A DNA stretch of 48,500 nucleotides from positions 1 to 48,500 of the forward strand of contig WLOY01000007.1 of assembly GCA_009699015.1 (NCBI GenBank), read 5' to 3'. The DNA is from Actinomycetota bacterium (GTDB taxonomy: Bacteria > Actinomycetota > Actinomycetes > S36-B12). This document shows, piece after piece, positions 17,249 to 25,915 of this stretch. The notes below the pieces were generated by a model. That model worked only from the letters and a program-made list of their open reading frames with translations. It was not told the origin of the DNA and made no database searches. The first letter of the stretch is position 1. The number at the start of each line of letters is the position of its first letter. A program made the translations under genes and the position numbers.

Positions 17249-18934
17249 ATGGACTCGTCGCCGTTCACCTCGAGCGAGGTCGATGTCGTCGTGCTCGGCT
17301 CCGGGGCGGCCGGGCTCGTCGCCGCCCTCGCTGCCGTCGATGCCGGAGCGAACGTTGCCCTGTTCGAGAAAGCCGACCTCATCGGTGGATCCACCGCGAT
17401 CTCCGGCGGCGTCTGCTGGGTTCCGATGAACCACCACATGGACGAGGCCGGCACCCCCGATTCGCGCGAGGCAGCGCTCGCGTACCTGCACTCGTTGTCG
17501 CTCGGCCAGATGAATCCCGCCCTCGCCGAGGCCTTCATCGGCGGCGCCAGGGCGACCGTCGAGTGGCTCGAGGCGGTGACCGAGCTCGAGTTCACCCTCA
17601 TCCCTGGCTATCCCGACTACCACCCCGAGCATCCGGGCGGCCGACCCGCCGGCGGCCGCTCGCTCGACCCGGGGCTGTTCAGCTACGAGAGCCTCGGCCC
17701 GTGGGCCGGACGCGTCGCCAAGAGCCGTCGCAGCGCCCGACTGCGCATCACCGACACCACCTTGGGCGGCGGCACCGGATTCCTCGACGATGCGACGCTC
17801 TCCTACCGCGAGGAGCACGACCTCCGGGGCTGCGGAGCAGCGCTCGTCGGGCCGCTCCTCGCTGCGCTCCTGGGCGCCGGCGTCGAGCCCGTGCTCGATG
17901 CGCAGGCAACCGACCTCGTCATCGAGGATGGCCGGGTACGCGGCGTCCGGCTCGCCATCGGCTCGGACGGGGGCCGAGGACACGTCCATGTCGCGCACGC
18001 CAGGCAAGGGGTGATCATCGCCACCGGCGGCTTCGAGTGGAATCCTGAGCTCGTGAGCGCGTTCCTGCGCGGGCCGATGACGGCGCCGGCATCGGTACCC
18101 TCGAACGAGGGCGACGGCCTGCTCATGGCGCTGCGCGCCGGTGCTGCACTCGCGAACATGCCGCACGCCTGGTGGGCGCCGACCGTGTCGGTCCCGGGTG
18201 ACGAGGCCTTCGGCCGACCACGTGCGACACTGCTCAACCGCGAGCGGACCCTGCCCGGATCGATCATGGTGAACAGGGCAGGACGCCGATTCGCCAATGA
18301 GGCAGCCAATTACAACGCGCTCGGCGGTGCCTTCCACGAACTGGACCCGGTGGACTTCGGCTACCGGAACCTGCCCTCCTGGCTCATTTTCGACGGTCGC
18401 AACGCGCGCGAATTCGGGTCCTTCGGGACTCCGGCCGGCACCCCGATCGCGCCATGGATCACCCGGGCCGAAACGATCCCCGAGCTCGCCGAGACCCTTG
18501 GCATTGACGCCGCCGGCCTCGTCGGCACGATTGCGCGCTGGAACTCCTTCGTCGATGCAGGCGACGACGCCGACTTCGGCCGAGGGAGAAGTGCCTACGA
18601 TCGATGGAGCGGCGATGGACGATTCCGAGGCGAGGTCGCCTCGACCCTCGGTAGCCTGGACGAGGCACCGTATTTCGCCGTCCAGGTCCACTCCGGCACC
18701 CTCGGCACGAGCGGTGGCCCGCGAACTGACCCCGATGGTCGGGTGCTCGACACGACCGGATCGGCGATCCCGGGCCTGTTCGCCGTCGGGAACGCCGCCG
18801 CCGCTCCCACCGCCCTCGCCTACGGAGGCGCAGGCGGCACCCTCGGGCCCATCATCGTGTTCGGACGGGCCGCGGGCCAAGCGGCCGCGAAGTCAGGTGC
18901 CGAGCGGTCGGCCGGCGGCCGGACGATCGGCTGA
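17249..18934 (+). CDS. FAD-dependent dehydrogenase, 3-ketosteroid-delta-1-dehydrogenase family
   Basis: A 561-aa flavoprotein of the fumarate reductase/KstD family. The FAD-binding motif VVVLGSGAAGLVAALA is at residues 13-28, followed by the family-specific GGSTAISGGVCWVPMN (about 46-61) and a C-terminal flavin loop YGGAGGTLGPIIVFGRAAG near 525-543. KstD enzymes introduce a 1,2 double bond into 3-ketosteroids, but paralogues act on other cyclic ketones or acids, so the substrate is not fixed. It heads the accessory block 17.2-22.3 kb. Its last 42 bp overlap convergent NTF2-like gene. Confidence 0.85.
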   Translation: MDSSPFTSSEVDVVVLGSGAAGLVAALAAVDAGANVALFEKADLIGGSTAISGGVCWVPMNHHMDEAGTPDSREAALAYLHSLSLGQMNPALAEAFIGGARATVEWLEAVTELEFTLIPGYPDYHPEHPGGRPAGGRSLDPGLFSYESLGPWAGRVAKSRRSARLRITDTTLGGGTGFLDDATLSYREEHDLRGCGAALVGPLLAALLGAGVEPVLDAQATDLVIEDGRVRGVRLAIGSDGGRGHVHVAHARQGVIIATGGFEWNPELVSAFLRGPMTAPASVPSNEGDGLLMALRAGAALANMPHAWWAPTVSVPGDEAFGRPRATLLNRERTLPGSIMVNRAGRRFANEAANYNALGGAFHELDPVDFGYRNLPSWLIFDGRNAREFGSFGTPAGTPIAPWITRAETIPELAETLGIDAAGLVGTIARWNSFVDAGDDADFGRGRSAYDRWSGDGRFRGEVASTLGSLDEAPYFAVQVHSGTLGTSGGPRTDPDGRVLDTTGSAIPGLFAVGNAAAAPTALAYGGAGGTLGPIIVFGRAAGQAAAKSGAERSAGGRTIG

Positions 18935-19393
18935 TCCCTGCCTGAAGACCGACGGGTCCATCGGCATCGGGGCGTGGGGCAGGGTCGTCGTGCCCTCGTG
19001 GACACAGACCCGGTGGATGATTCGCCACTCATCGCCGCGTCGCTCGTAGCGGTCGAGATACCGGCCGAGCCACAGCGACCAGGGGCCGTCATCGTCGGGG
19101 ATCAGGTACGTGAGATTCGAGATCTCCCCGCGTGCCGTCATTCCGCCGTCATCGAATTCGATGCTGTGGTTCATGTTGCAGTGCATCGTCGCGCGCCAGC
19201 GTCCGTGCGTGGAGATGACCCGATCGACGAAATCCCATCCATTGCCACTGAACCGGCCGTGGTCGTCGGTCGCCTCGGGCCAGTAGGCCGATCGCATGAC
19301 GTCACCATCGAGCCGGTCGACCCCGCGCGCATATCGATAGGCCACCTCGCGGATAGCCTCGCGATCGGCCAGCTGGGCTGCATCAACGCGCAT
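18893..19393 (-). CDS. SnoaL/NTF2-like protein
   Basis: A 166-aa protein with the NTF2-like cone fold typical of SnoaL_4 proteins: LADREAIREVAYRYARGVDRLDGDVM near the N-terminus and LWLGRYLDRYERRGDEWRIIHRV (about 108-130). Members act as small dehydratases, isomerases or ring-hydroxylating dioxygenase-like accessory subunits; ketosteroid isomerase has the same fold. It overlaps the upstream FAD dehydrogenase gene by 11 bp (same strand) and the KstD-like gene by 42 bp (convergent). The last ~25 residues (SADRPAAGRPLGT) lie in the convergent overlap and look non-structured. Confidence 0.8.
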   Translation of the reverse strand: MRVDAAQLADREAIREVAYRYARGVDRLDGDVMRSAYWPEATDDHGRFSGNGWDFVDRVISTHGRWRATMHCNMNHSIEFDDGGMTARGEISNLTYLIPDDDGPWSLWLGRYLDRYERRGDEWRIIHRVCVHEGTTTLPHAPMPMDPSVFRQGSADRPAAGRPLGT

Positions 19394-20789
19394 GGGCTGC
19401 TGCCTCCTGTCCGGCGATCCGCCCGAACGTCACGCAGTTCCCGTAGGAGTTCCCGCTGCCGACGTAGCGCGGGCCCACGATGCCCCCTGCGACCTCCCCT
19501 GCGGCAAAGAGCCCCGGGATGACCCGGCCCTCCTCACCCAGCACCCGCGCCTCGCGATCGGTTCGCAGGCCGCACGCGGTGAACGCGACCGTCGCCGTGC
19601 GAACCTCCACCGCATAGAAGGGCGCCGCCTCGATCGGCTCGAGGAAGCTCGCGTCCTTGAGGTAGTCGGCGTCATCCCCAGACTCCGCTCCGGCATTCGA
19701 GCGCTCCACTGTCGCAACGAGGTGCTCCTTCGGGACCCCGATGAGACCGGCGAGCGCGGCCACGCTGTCGGCGCGGTGCACCTTGTCCTCCTTGAGCATG
19801 AGCTCGATGACGTCGAGGTTCCAGTGCGGGCTCTGCTTCTTCGACGACCCCGGGATCGCCTGCTTGTACCGCGCCGTGCCGAGGCGAGTTGCGTTGAGGA
19901 GGGTCCGGTGGTCGAAGACCGCGAAGGCGACATCGCCCTGCTCCTTCATGAGGCCATCCATGATCCCGTAGGGCGCGGTCTCGTTGCAGAAGCGCCGTCC
20001 CTCGCGGTTGACGAGGACGATCCAGCCGGGCAGGTAGGCCTCGTAGATGCGGTCGAAGTCACTGTGGACGAGCCGCAGTCCGCGGTCATGACCGGCGAGC
20101 TGGGGACGCACATCGCGGGTGAAGTCGAGGGCGTCGCCGCGCGAACCATCGGCGCCGATGTACCAGCTCCAGCCCGTATTCGCGGCCGAGGGGAAGTGCT
20201 CGGCGAGCTTCTCCGGACTGTTGCCGAACCCTCCCGTCGCGATGACCACCGCTCCAGCGGTGATGACATCGTTGCCAGCGGCCACCCCCGTCACCACGCC
20301 ATCGTCCGTCACGAGTCGGTCGATTCGGCGGCCCAGCGCGAAGTCGACGCCTCTGTCCCTGCAGTGGCGGGCGAGGACGTCGACGACGGCCTGCCCCCGC
20401 CCGATCGGGCAGTGCACGCGGGGCTTCGTCTCGTCTCCGCCGAAGACGAGCTGGTCGTAGTACTCGACCCCGAGATCGCCGAGCCATTCGACTGCCTCCC
20501 CAGCCCGCTGCACGAGGCGCTGGACGACAGCTGCCTCGACCAGCCACTGGTTGAGCGTCATGTAGTCGTGGAAGAGCGCCTCCCAGTCATCATCGATGCC
20601 TGCAGCCCGCTGGTAGCGCGTCCCGGCACCCATCATGAGACCGCCGGAAAGCCGGGACGATCCGCCGATGACACCCTCGGACTCAGCCACCAGGACACGC
20701 TCAGCACCCGACTCGCGGGCCGCCAGCGCTGCCGCGAGTCCAGCGACTCCCGATCCGACGACGAGCACGTCAACGTCATGTCCGCTCAT
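19383..20789 (-). CDS. FAD-dependent oxidoreductase, fumarate reductase/KstD-like
   Basis: A second flavoprotein (468 aa) of the same superfamily as the KstD-like gene but from another subgroup. The FAD motif VLVVGSGVAGLAAALAA is at residues 8-24, GGSSRLSGGLMMGAG near 42-56, and the C-terminal loop GGIVGPRYVGSGNSYGNCVTFGRIAGQ near 436-462. The ending differs from typical KstD (no GPGATIGP), closer to FAD-binding succinate/fumarate or 3-oxosteroid reductase homologues. GGGGTGAGG just before the ATG serves as ribosome-binding site. It forms an operon with the NTF2-like gene. Confidence 0.83.
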   Translation of the reverse strand: MSGHDVDVLVVGSGVAGLAAALAARESGAERVLVAESEGVIGGSSRLSGGLMMGAGTRYQRAAGIDDDWEALFHDYMTLNQWLVEAAVVQRLVQRAGEAVEWLGDLGVEYYDQLVFGGDETKPRVHCPIGRGQAVVDVLARHCRDRGVDFALGRRIDRLVTDDGVVTGVAAGNDVITAGAVVIATGGFGNSPEKLAEHFPSAANTGWSWYIGADGSRGDALDFTRDVRPQLAGHDRGLRLVHSDFDRIYEAYLPGWIVLVNREGRRFCNETAPYGIMDGLMKEQGDVAFAVFDHRTLLNATRLGTARYKQAIPGSSKKQSPHWNLDVIELMLKEDKVHRADSVAALAGLIGVPKEHLVATVERSNAGAESGDDADYLKDASFLEPIEAAPFYAVEVRTATVAFTACGLRTDREARVLGEEGRVIPGLFAAGEVAGGIVGPRYVGSGNSYGNCVTFGRIAGQEAAAHAR

Positions 20790-20845
20790 TCCTCACCCCA
20801 ATCATCTACTCGTCGCATTGCGCATCACATTGCCGCACCCACCCA

Positions 20846-20930
20846 GCGCAGTGCCCACGCCTGCGCAGTGCCCACGCCTGCGCAGTGCTCACGCCAGCGC
20901 AGTGCTCACGCCAGCGCAGTGCTCACAGCA
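20846..20930. repeat. 17-bp tandem repeat, five copies
   Basis: Five head-to-tail copies of a 17-bp unit starting at 20846, 20863, 20880, 20897 and 20914. Two variants occur: GCGCAGTGCCCACGCCT in the first two copies and GCGCAGTGCTCACGCCA in the third and fourth; the fifth ends CAGCA. It fills most of the 154-bp spacer between the FAD gene start and the SDR stop. No spacers and no flanking mobile element are seen. Confidence 0.93.
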
Positions 20931-20943
20931 CAGTCGCCCGCCG

Positions 20944-21732
20944 TCAGTGGTGCACGTCCGAAAGCTCCGCGGCCGGGGGCAGGAAGATACCGGCGTTCGC
21001 GGTGATCCCACCGTCGCACATCACGGTGGTTCCGGTCACGAAGCTCGATGCGGCAGTCCCGAGAAACCAGATGACCTCAGCCTGCTCCTCCGGACGCGCC
21101 ATGCGCTGCAACGGGATCGGACGGCGAAGCGCCTCCAGATGCTCATGGGTGACGGCGCCGCCCTGAAGGATCGGAGTGAGAGTTGGCCCGGGTGCCACGG
21201 CATTCACCCTGACTCCCCGTGCTCCGAAGTCGATCGCGGCGGCCTTGACGAGATTGATGACGGCAGCCTTCGATGCGTTGTAGGCCCAGCGCTCGGGGTC
21301 GCCGCCGACGCCCGAGGTCGACGCCGTCGCGACGATCGCGCCGCCCCCGCGATCGGCCATCGCTGGGGCCGCGTGCCGGATTCCTGACACGACGCCGCGC
21401 ACGTTCACGGCCATGATGCGGTCGAAGAGCGCCATCGCGTCAGCATCCTGCCAGCCGATGCGGCGGGCGATTCCGGCGTTCAGCACAACGGTGTCGAGCC
21501 TGCCGTATGACTCAAGGGCAAGAGCGACCATTTCCGCGGCCACCGCGTCGTCACTCACATCCCCTACGAGCATCCGCAGGCCCTCCCGGTCGCGGGTCCA
21601 GGCGAGTGCCTCGGCCGAGATATCGACGGCGACCACTCGGCACCCCCGGTCAGCGAATAGCTCGGCAGCCGCCCGGCCGATGCCGGTTGCCGCACCGGTA
21701 ACGATTGCGACCCGAGGCTGATCGGGCGACAT
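20944..21732 (-). CDS. Short-chain dehydrogenase/reductase (SDR family)
   Basis: A 262-aa classical SDR, NAD(P)-dependent. It shows the cofactor motif VTGAATGIGRAAAE (about 11-24), VAVDIS (acidic end of beta-2, favouring NAD), the NAG triad VLNAGIA near 86, catalytic Ser in VATASTSGVGG, and YNASKAAVINL with the catalytic Tyr/Lys. The C-terminal CDGGITANAG is typical. The ATG at 21732 overlaps the stop of the VOC gene by one base (TGATG). Context suggests oxidation or reduction of a ring hydroxyl or keto group in the same pathway as the flavoproteins. Confidence 0.92.
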   Translation of the reverse strand: MSPDQPRVAIVTGAATGIGRAAAELFADRGCRVVAVDISAEALAWTRDREGLRMLVGDVSDDAVAAEMVALALESYGRLDTVVLNAGIARRIGWQDADAMALFDRIMAVNVRGVVSGIRHAAPAMADRGGGAIVATASTSGVGGDPERWAYNASKAAVINLVKAAAIDFGARGVRVNAVAPGPTLTPILQGGAVTHEHLEALRRPIPLQRMARPEEQAEVIWFLGTAASSFVTGTTVMCDGGITANAGIFLPPAAELSDVHH

Positions 21733-22280
21733 CACTTCGAGGAGGTCTTCGAGCGAACACGGACCGGGTCGGTGACACCGTCCCACTGCTCATGGGCGAT
21801 CCGAAAAGTCGCGAAGATCTCTGCGATCTCGTCATTGAGCCCGTGAAGCTCGACGAAGCAGCCGAGCTGCTCTCGGCAGTCGAAGTAGGCGACGGGCACG
21901 TACGAGATGAGCGAGCTGGCGACCGGGAAGCCCGCCGCCTCGAACCTCGAGACCTCCCTCGCCATGTCCGCGGCCGGTACGAGGCACGCAACGTGATGGA
22001 AGCCCGCCTTGCCCGCCGGGTACATGTCACGGTAGATAGACGGCCCCGGATCGTCCTGGGCAATGAGTTGCACCTGCGTGTTGCCGGACTGCCCGAATGC
22101 ATAGTGCACGAGCGTCTGGCTCGGCGCGCCCCGGTAGGTGAGCTCGCGGCCCACGTGGTTTCGGCTCACGAAGAACGGGCCCGCTCCAAGCACCTCGATC
22201 CAGTGGCGAATGGACTCGTCGAGGTCCTCGACGACGTAGGCGTGCTGGACGATCGGGTATCGAATGAGGGGCTCGCGCAT
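21732..22280 (-). CDS. VOC-family (glyoxalase/dioxygenase fold) protein
   Basis: A 182-aa protein with two beta-alpha-beta-beta-beta modules of the vicinal oxygen chelate fold: VQHAYVVEDLDESIRHWIEVLGAGPFF at the N-terminus (His at 13 as possible metal ligand) and GFHHVACLVPAADMAREVSRFEAAGFPV from about 90, ending LGCFVELHGL with the Glu ligand. Members include glyoxalases, epimerases and extradiol dioxygenases; the reaction here is unknown. It is the first gene of an operon with the SDR and is leaderless. Confidence 0.82.
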   Translation of the reverse strand: MREPLIRYPIVQHAYVVEDLDESIRHWIEVLGAGPFFVSRNHVGRELTYRGAPSQTLVHYAFGQSGNTQVQLIAQDDPGPSIYRDMYPAGKAGFHHVACLVPAADMAREVSRFEAAGFPVASSLISYVPVAYFDCREQLGCFVELHGLNDEIAEIFATFRIAHEQWDGVTDPVRVRSKTSSK

Positions 22281-22286
22281 CTGCGG

Positions 22287-22292
22287 ACGCTA
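22287..22292 (-). promoter_or_regulatory. -10 element, leaderless start of the VOC-SDR operon
   Basis: TAGCGT on the minus strand, followed by 6 nt and the ATG at 22280. It lies next to the terminator hairpin of hupB. Confidence 0.55.
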
Positions 22293-22310
22293 TCGCAGGC
22301 CCGACGACGA

Positions 22311-22369
22311 ATGAGGGGACCCCCGACATCAATCGGGGATCCCCTCATCGAGAACTTCAGGCCCTGAAG
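22311..22369 (-). terminator. Double hairpin terminator region downstream of hupB
   Basis: Two inverted repeats follow the hupB stop. The first (22355-22369) has 7-bp arms CTTCAGG/CCTGAAG around one base. The second (22311-22348) has 16-bp arms starting ATGAGGGGA with one mismatch and a 6-nt loop. Neither is followed by a T-run, so this is a strong hairpin barrier rather than a canonical intrinsic terminator; it separates hupB from the VOC-SDR operon. Confidence 0.6.
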
Positions 22370-22379
22370 GCGCCTGAGA

Positions 22380-22892
22380 CTAGCGCGCAGCGGCCTTCTT
22401 GGCAGGAGCCTTCTTCGCAGGAGCCTTCTTGGCGGGTGCAGCCTTCTTCACGGGCGCCGCCTTCTTGGCCGGCGCCGCCTTCTTGGCGGGTGCAGCCTTC
22501 TTCACGGGCGCCGCCTTCTTGGCGGGTGCAGCCTTCTTCACGGGCGCCGCCTTCTTCACGGCTGCCGACTTCTTCGCCGCAGCCGGGCCGGCCGGCGCCT
22601 TCGCAACGAGCTTCTTCGCGCCCGATACGACCGCCTTGAACTCCGTGCCAGGACGGAACTTCGGGAGCTTGGTTGCCTTGATCTTCACGGTCTCGCCCGT
22701 GCGCGGGTTCCGTCCGAGGCGGGCCTTGCGTGCCTGCTGCTCGAAAACGCCAAAGCCGCTCATCGCGACCTTCTCGCCCTTGATGACGGCCTTCTTCGTC
22801 TCTTCGATGAACGCCTCGACGATATCGGTAACGTCACGCTTGCTGTGTCCGAGGCGGGCAGCCACGACGTCAATAAGTTCAGCCTTGTTCAC
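22380..22892 (-). CDS. hupB: DNA-binding protein HU with Lys/Ala/Pro-rich tail (HupB type)
   Basis: Nucleoid-associated protein. The first ~94 residues of the 170-aa protein are a complete HU domain ([49 protein letters not shown]). The remaining ~75 residues are a basic tail built from repeats of (P/A/V)KKAA, ending in [14 protein letters not shown]. This domain order defines actinobacterial HupB, whose tail binds DNA tightly and is a target of lysine modification. The GTG at 22892 is chosen, with GGAGGG 8 nt upstream. The tail-coding DNA is itself repetitive and prone to copy-number change. Confidence 0.96.
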   Translation of the reverse strand: MNKAELIDVVAARLGHSKRDVTDIVEAFIEETKKAVIKGEKVAMSGFGVFEQQARKARLGRNPRTGETVKIKATKLPKFRPGTEFKAVVSGAKKLVAKAPAGPAAAKKSAAVKKAAPVKKAAPAKKAAPVKKAAPAKKAAPAKKAAPVKKAAPAKKAPAKKAPAKKAAAR

Positions 22893-22941
22893 GAGAAAAA
22901 CCCTCCGAAGGGTACGAGGTCGACCGTGTGCCGACACCATC

Positions 22942-22947
22942 AACCTA
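22942..22947 (-). promoter_or_regulatory. Possible -10 element of hupB
   Basis: TAGGTT on the minus strand, which would give an mRNA leader of about 43 nt carrying the GGAGGG ribosome-binding site. The 171-bp spacer between leuD and hupB holds no gene. Confidence 0.4.
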
Positions 22948-23063
22948 GTGCGAAGCCTTCGCGCACGCGCGACGACACACCGTCTCCGTCCATGAAAGAA
23001 TCACATCTGCCCTTGTAGCAGAACGCCTTTTGACGATTCGCCAGGGCAGGCCGGCGGCGGCTC

Positions 23064-23651
23064 CTATGCGGTTGTCGGCATGAATTCCGGCCGCTTGGAC
23101 TCAAAGGCCGAGATCGCGTCGACATGGGCAAGCGTGATGCCGATGTCGTCAAGGCCCTCCATGAGCCTCCAGCGCACGTAATCGTCAACCTCGATGCTGG
23201 CGATGATCGAGCCCGCCCTCACCTCACGGTGCTCAAGGTCGACCGTGACCTCTAGGTCAGGGTTCGCCTCGATCTCGGTCCACAGTTCCTCGATGACCGA
23301 CTGGTCGACGTGGGCCGTGAGCAGGCCGCCCTTGCCTGAGTTGCCACGGAAGATGTCCGCGAAGCGCGAGGAGAGCACGACCTTGAATCCGTAGTTCTGG
23401 AGCGCCCAGACGGCATGCTCCCGGGATGAGCCGGTCCCGAAGTCCGGGCCGGCGACGAGGATGCTCACGTCGGCATGATGCGGCTGGTTGAGCACGAAGT
23501 TGGGGTCCTTGCGCCAGGCCGCGAACAGGCCGTCCTCGAACCCGTGACGGGTGATGCGCTTGAGGTACTCGGCCGGGATGATCTGATCGGTATCGACGTT
23601 GCTCCGGCGTAGTGGCAGCGCGGTACCGGTGTGGCGGACGAACGGTTCCAT
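23064..23651 (-). CDS. leuD: 3-isopropylmalate dehydratase, small subunit
   Basis: Small subunit of the isomerase converting 2- to 3-isopropylmalate in leucine synthesis (and citramalate to beta-methylmalate in the citramalate route). The 195-aa protein has [19 protein letters not shown] (16-34), [17 protein letters not shown] (about 68-84) and the [11 protein letters not shown] region. It starts 13 bp after leuC stops and forms the LeuCD heterodimer with it. Confidence 0.97.
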   Translation of the reverse strand: MEPFVRHTGTALPLRRSNVDTDQIIPAEYLKRITRHGFEDGLFAAWRKDPNFVLNQPHHADVSILVAGPDFGTGSSREHAVWALQNYGFKVVLSSRFADIFRGNSGKGGLLTAHVDQSVIEELWTEIEANPDLEVTVDLEHREVRAGSIIASIEVDDYVRWRLMEGLDDIGITLAHVDAISAFESKRPEFMPTTA

Positions 23652-23664
23652 GATGACTCCCGGT

Positions 23665-25074
23665 TCAGGCGATGGTTGCGAGATCGGACGGGGCGCAGAG
23701 ATGGCCGGTCACTGCGGTGGCGGCAGCGACGGCGGGCGAGACGAGGTGAGTGCGTCCCCCCGGGCCCTGCCTGCCTTCGAAATTCCGGTTCGAGGTCGAT
23801 GCGCTGCGCTCGCCCGGGGCGAGCTTGTCCGGGTTCATGGCCAGGCACATCGAGCAGCCGGCCTCCCGCCACTCCGCTCCTGCCGCGATGAAGACTGCGT
23901 CAAGGCCCTCCTCCTGCGCCTGGTGCTTCACGCGGACGGAGCCGGGGACGACGAGCATACGGACCGACGGGGCCACGGTTCGGCCCTTGAGGACTTCAGC
24001 GACCGCGCGCAGGTCTTCGATCCGGCCGTTCGTGCATGAACCGACGAAGACCGTGTCGACCTCGATCTCGCGCAACGGCATGCCGGGCGTGAGGCCCATG
24101 TACTCGAGGGCATGGGCAATCGCCGCGCGCTCGACCTCATTTGCGGCTTCATCAGGGCTCGGCACTGATCCGGAGAGGGGCAGTCCCTGTCCCGGGTTGG
24201 TTCCCCAGGTCACGAAGGGACTCAGGGCGGATGCGTCGAGGATGACCTCCGCATCGAAGGTTGCATCATCGTCGGTGCGCAGCGTGCGCCAGTAGTCAAC
24301 CGCCGCCTCCCACTCGGCTCCCTTGGGTGCGTGGTCGCGGCCCTTGAGGTACTCGAAGGTGGTGTCGTCCGGAGCGATCATGCCGGCGCGGGCGCCGGCC
24401 TCGATCGACATGTTGCAGATGGTCATGCGTCCCTCAATCGAGAGCGCCTCGATCGCGGAGCCGCGGTACTCCAGCACGTAGCCCTGGCCGCCGCCCGTCC
24501 CGATCTTCGCGATCACCGCAAGGATGACGTCCTTGGCCGTGACACCCGGGGGCAGGTCGCCCTCGACAGTGATCGCCATCGTCTTGAAGGGCTTGAGGGG
24601 CAGGGTCTGGGTCGCGAGCACGTGCTCGACCTCGCTCGTGCCGATGCCGAATGCGAGCGCGCCGAATGCACCGTGCGTGGACGTGTGCGAATCGCCGCAG
24701 ACAACGGTCATCCCGGGCTGGGTCAGGCCTAGCTGCGGGCCGACCACGTGGACGATTCCTTGCTCCACATTGCCGAGCGAGTAGAGCGGAACCCCGAACT
24801 CGGCGCAGTTGGTGCGCAGGGCCTGGACCTGGGCCCGCGAGATCGGGTCTGCGATCGGCTGGTCGATGTTGATGGTCGGGATGTTGTGATCCTCAGTCGC
24901 GAGGGTGAGGTCGGTGCGACGGACGACGCGGCCCGACGCCCGAAGACCGTCGAACGCCTGCGGCGAGGTGACCTCGTGCACGAGGTGCAGGTCGATGTAG
25001 AGCAGGTCAGGCTCGCCCTCAAACCTGCGCACCACGTGGGATTCCCACACTTTCTCAGCCAGCGTGCGGCCCAT
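23665..25074 (-). CDS. leuC: 3-isopropylmalate dehydratase, large subunit
   Basis: Iron-sulphur catalytic subunit of isopropylmalate isomerase. The 469-aa protein carries [21 protein letters not shown] and the three [4Fe-4S] ligands in FVGSCTNGR and [12 protein letters not shown]. The ATG at 25074 (GAGGAG 6 nt upstream) is preferred to the in-frame GTG at 25080. It is transcribed divergently from ndgR; the 123-bp spacer contains the likely NdgR operator. With cimA present, LeuCD probably serves both the leucine and the isoleucine (citramalate) routes. Confidence 0.97.
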   Translation of the reverse strand: MGRTLAEKVWESHVVRRFEGEPDLLYIDLHLVHEVTSPQAFDGLRASGRVVRRTDLTLATEDHNIPTINIDQPIADPISRAQVQALRTNCAEFGVPLYSLGNVEQGIVHVVGPQLGLTQPGMTVVCGDSHTSTHGAFGALAFGIGTSEVEHVLATQTLPLKPFKTMAITVEGDLPPGVTAKDVILAVIAKIGTGGGQGYVLEYRGSAIEALSIEGRMTICNMSIEAGARAGMIAPDDTTFEYLKGRDHAPKGAEWEAAVDYWRTLRTDDDATFDAEVILDASALSPFVTWGTNPGQGLPLSGSVPSPDEAANEVERAAIAHALEYMGLTPGMPLREIEVDTVFVGSCTNGRIEDLRAVAEVLKGRTVAPSVRMLVVPGSVRVKHQAQEEGLDAVFIAAGAEWREAGCSMCLAMNPDKLAPGERSASTSNRNFEGRQGPGGRTHLVSPAVAAATAVTGHLCAPSDLATIA

Positions 25075-25161
25075 GCTCACTCCTCACATCGTGGCTGCTT
25101 GAGCCATGCCCTCGCAGCGCTCCACAAAACCCGCAGTGTTTCCGCGGTTTTCCCGCAAGAC

Positions 25162-25191
25162 TTGACGTCTCACATCGTGAGACACCAGTAT
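25162..25191. promoter_or_regulatory. ndgR promoter with perfect inverted repeat (likely NdgR operator)
   Basis: TTGACG (25162-25167) and CAGTAT (25186-25191) form a promoter with 18-bp spacing that ends 6 nt before the ndgR GTG, so the mRNA is leaderless. Between them is the inverted repeat GTCTCA-catcg-TGAGAC (25167-25183). An identical 11-nt stretch, CTCACATCGTG, occurs in the repeat (25169-25179) and again at 25083-25093, just before the leuC ribosome-binding site. IclR/NdgR proteins are known to regulate leuCD from this spacer in streptomycetes; which site is bound here is inferred. Confidence 0.65.
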
Positions 25192-25197
25192 CAGTGC

Positions 25198-25884
25198 GTG
25201 GACAAGTCTAGCGGCGTGGGGGTCGTCGACAAGACAGTGGCGGTCCTTTCAGCCGTGAGCGAGTCGCCGCGATCCCTAGCCGAGCTCGTCGCGGCCACCG
25301 GCCTGCCCCGCCCTACCGCCCACCGCCTCGCCGTCGCCCTCGAGCATCACGGAGTCCTCGACCGGGATGACGACGGCAGGTTCATCCTCGGCCCGACCCT
25401 CACCGGTTGGTCATCGGGCGCAGACCCGTGGCTCGCACGTGCACAGCAGGCGGTCCTCCGCCTTCGCGACCACACCGGCGAGAGTGCCCAGGTGTACCGC
25501 CGGGCGAACGGTGACCGTGTCTGCGTCGCCTCCGCCGAGCCGCCCAGCGGCCTGCGCGACACCGTGCCCGTCGGTGCCGTCCTCACCATGAGGGCCGGGT
25601 CAGCGGCGCAGGTGCTCGCCGCCTGGCTTCCGGCAGATGAACGCACGTCGGTGCTCCGCGGCGCCGCATACACCGCAGCCCACCTCACCGATGTTCGGCG
25701 GCGGGGTTGGGCCCAGAGCCTCGGCCAGCGAGAGCCGGGAGTCGCGTCGATCTCCGCACCCGTGCTCGGCAGCGATGGCCTGGTGGTGGCAGCCGTGAGC
25801 ATCTCCGGCCCAATCGAACGCCTCGCAACCCCGTCGGTTGCCCAGCGCCGTCACCTCCTGGCTGCTGCCACGTCGCTCGCGTGA
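25198..25884 (+). CDS. ndgR: IclR-family regulator NdgR (leuCD regulator)
   Basis: Amino-acid-dependent transcription factor. The GTG at 25198 gives a 228-aa protein beginning DKSSGVGVVDKTVAVLSAV, the conserved NdgR/LtbR opening, with a winged helix-turn-helix (LAELVAATGLPRPTAHRLAVALEHHGVL, roughly 26-53) and a C-terminal IclR effector domain (about 75-228; GWAQSLGQREPGVASISAPV). Orthologues (Rv2989, NdgR, LtbR) lie divergent from leuC in other actinobacteria and control leuCD and sometimes ilv genes. The operator between its own -10 and -35 suggests autorepression. Confidence 0.92.
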   Translation: MDKSSGVGVVDKTVAVLSAVSESPRSLAELVAATGLPRPTAHRLAVALEHHGVLDRDDDGRFILGPTLTGWSSGADPWLARAQQAVLRLRDHTGESAQVYRRANGDRVCVASAEPPSGLRDTVPVGAVLTMRAGSAAQVLAAWLPADERTSVLRGAAYTAAHLTDVRRRGWAQSLGQREPGVASISAPVLGSDGLVVAAVSISGPIERLATPSVAQRRHLLAAATSLA

Positions 25885-25913
25885 ACCGCACCGCACCGCA
25901 CCGCACCGCACCG
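25885..25913. repeat. 5-bp microsatellite (ACCGC) after ndgR
   Basis: Five perfect copies of ACCGC plus a partial sixth begin immediately after the ndgR TGA. It lies between ndgR and the convergent tRNA-Glu terminator. Confidence 0.9.
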
Positions 25914-25915
25914 AG

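Noticed and set aside
16688..18880. Long open frame (730 codons) opposite the KstD-like gene and cofC
   Set aside because: It overlaps two well-supported genes in antisense, is Gly/Asp/Arg-rich and has no recognisable fold.
19392..21005. 537-codon frame opposite the second flavoprotein gene
   Set aside because: Antisense shadow; the flavin motifs are clear on the minus strand and this frame includes the tandem repeat at its end.
22399..22570. Possible separate plus-strand gene in the Lys/Ala/Pro repeat
   Set aside because: The plus-strand translation ([11 protein letters not shown] repeats) is only the complement of the hupB tail, whose HU domain is unmistakable.
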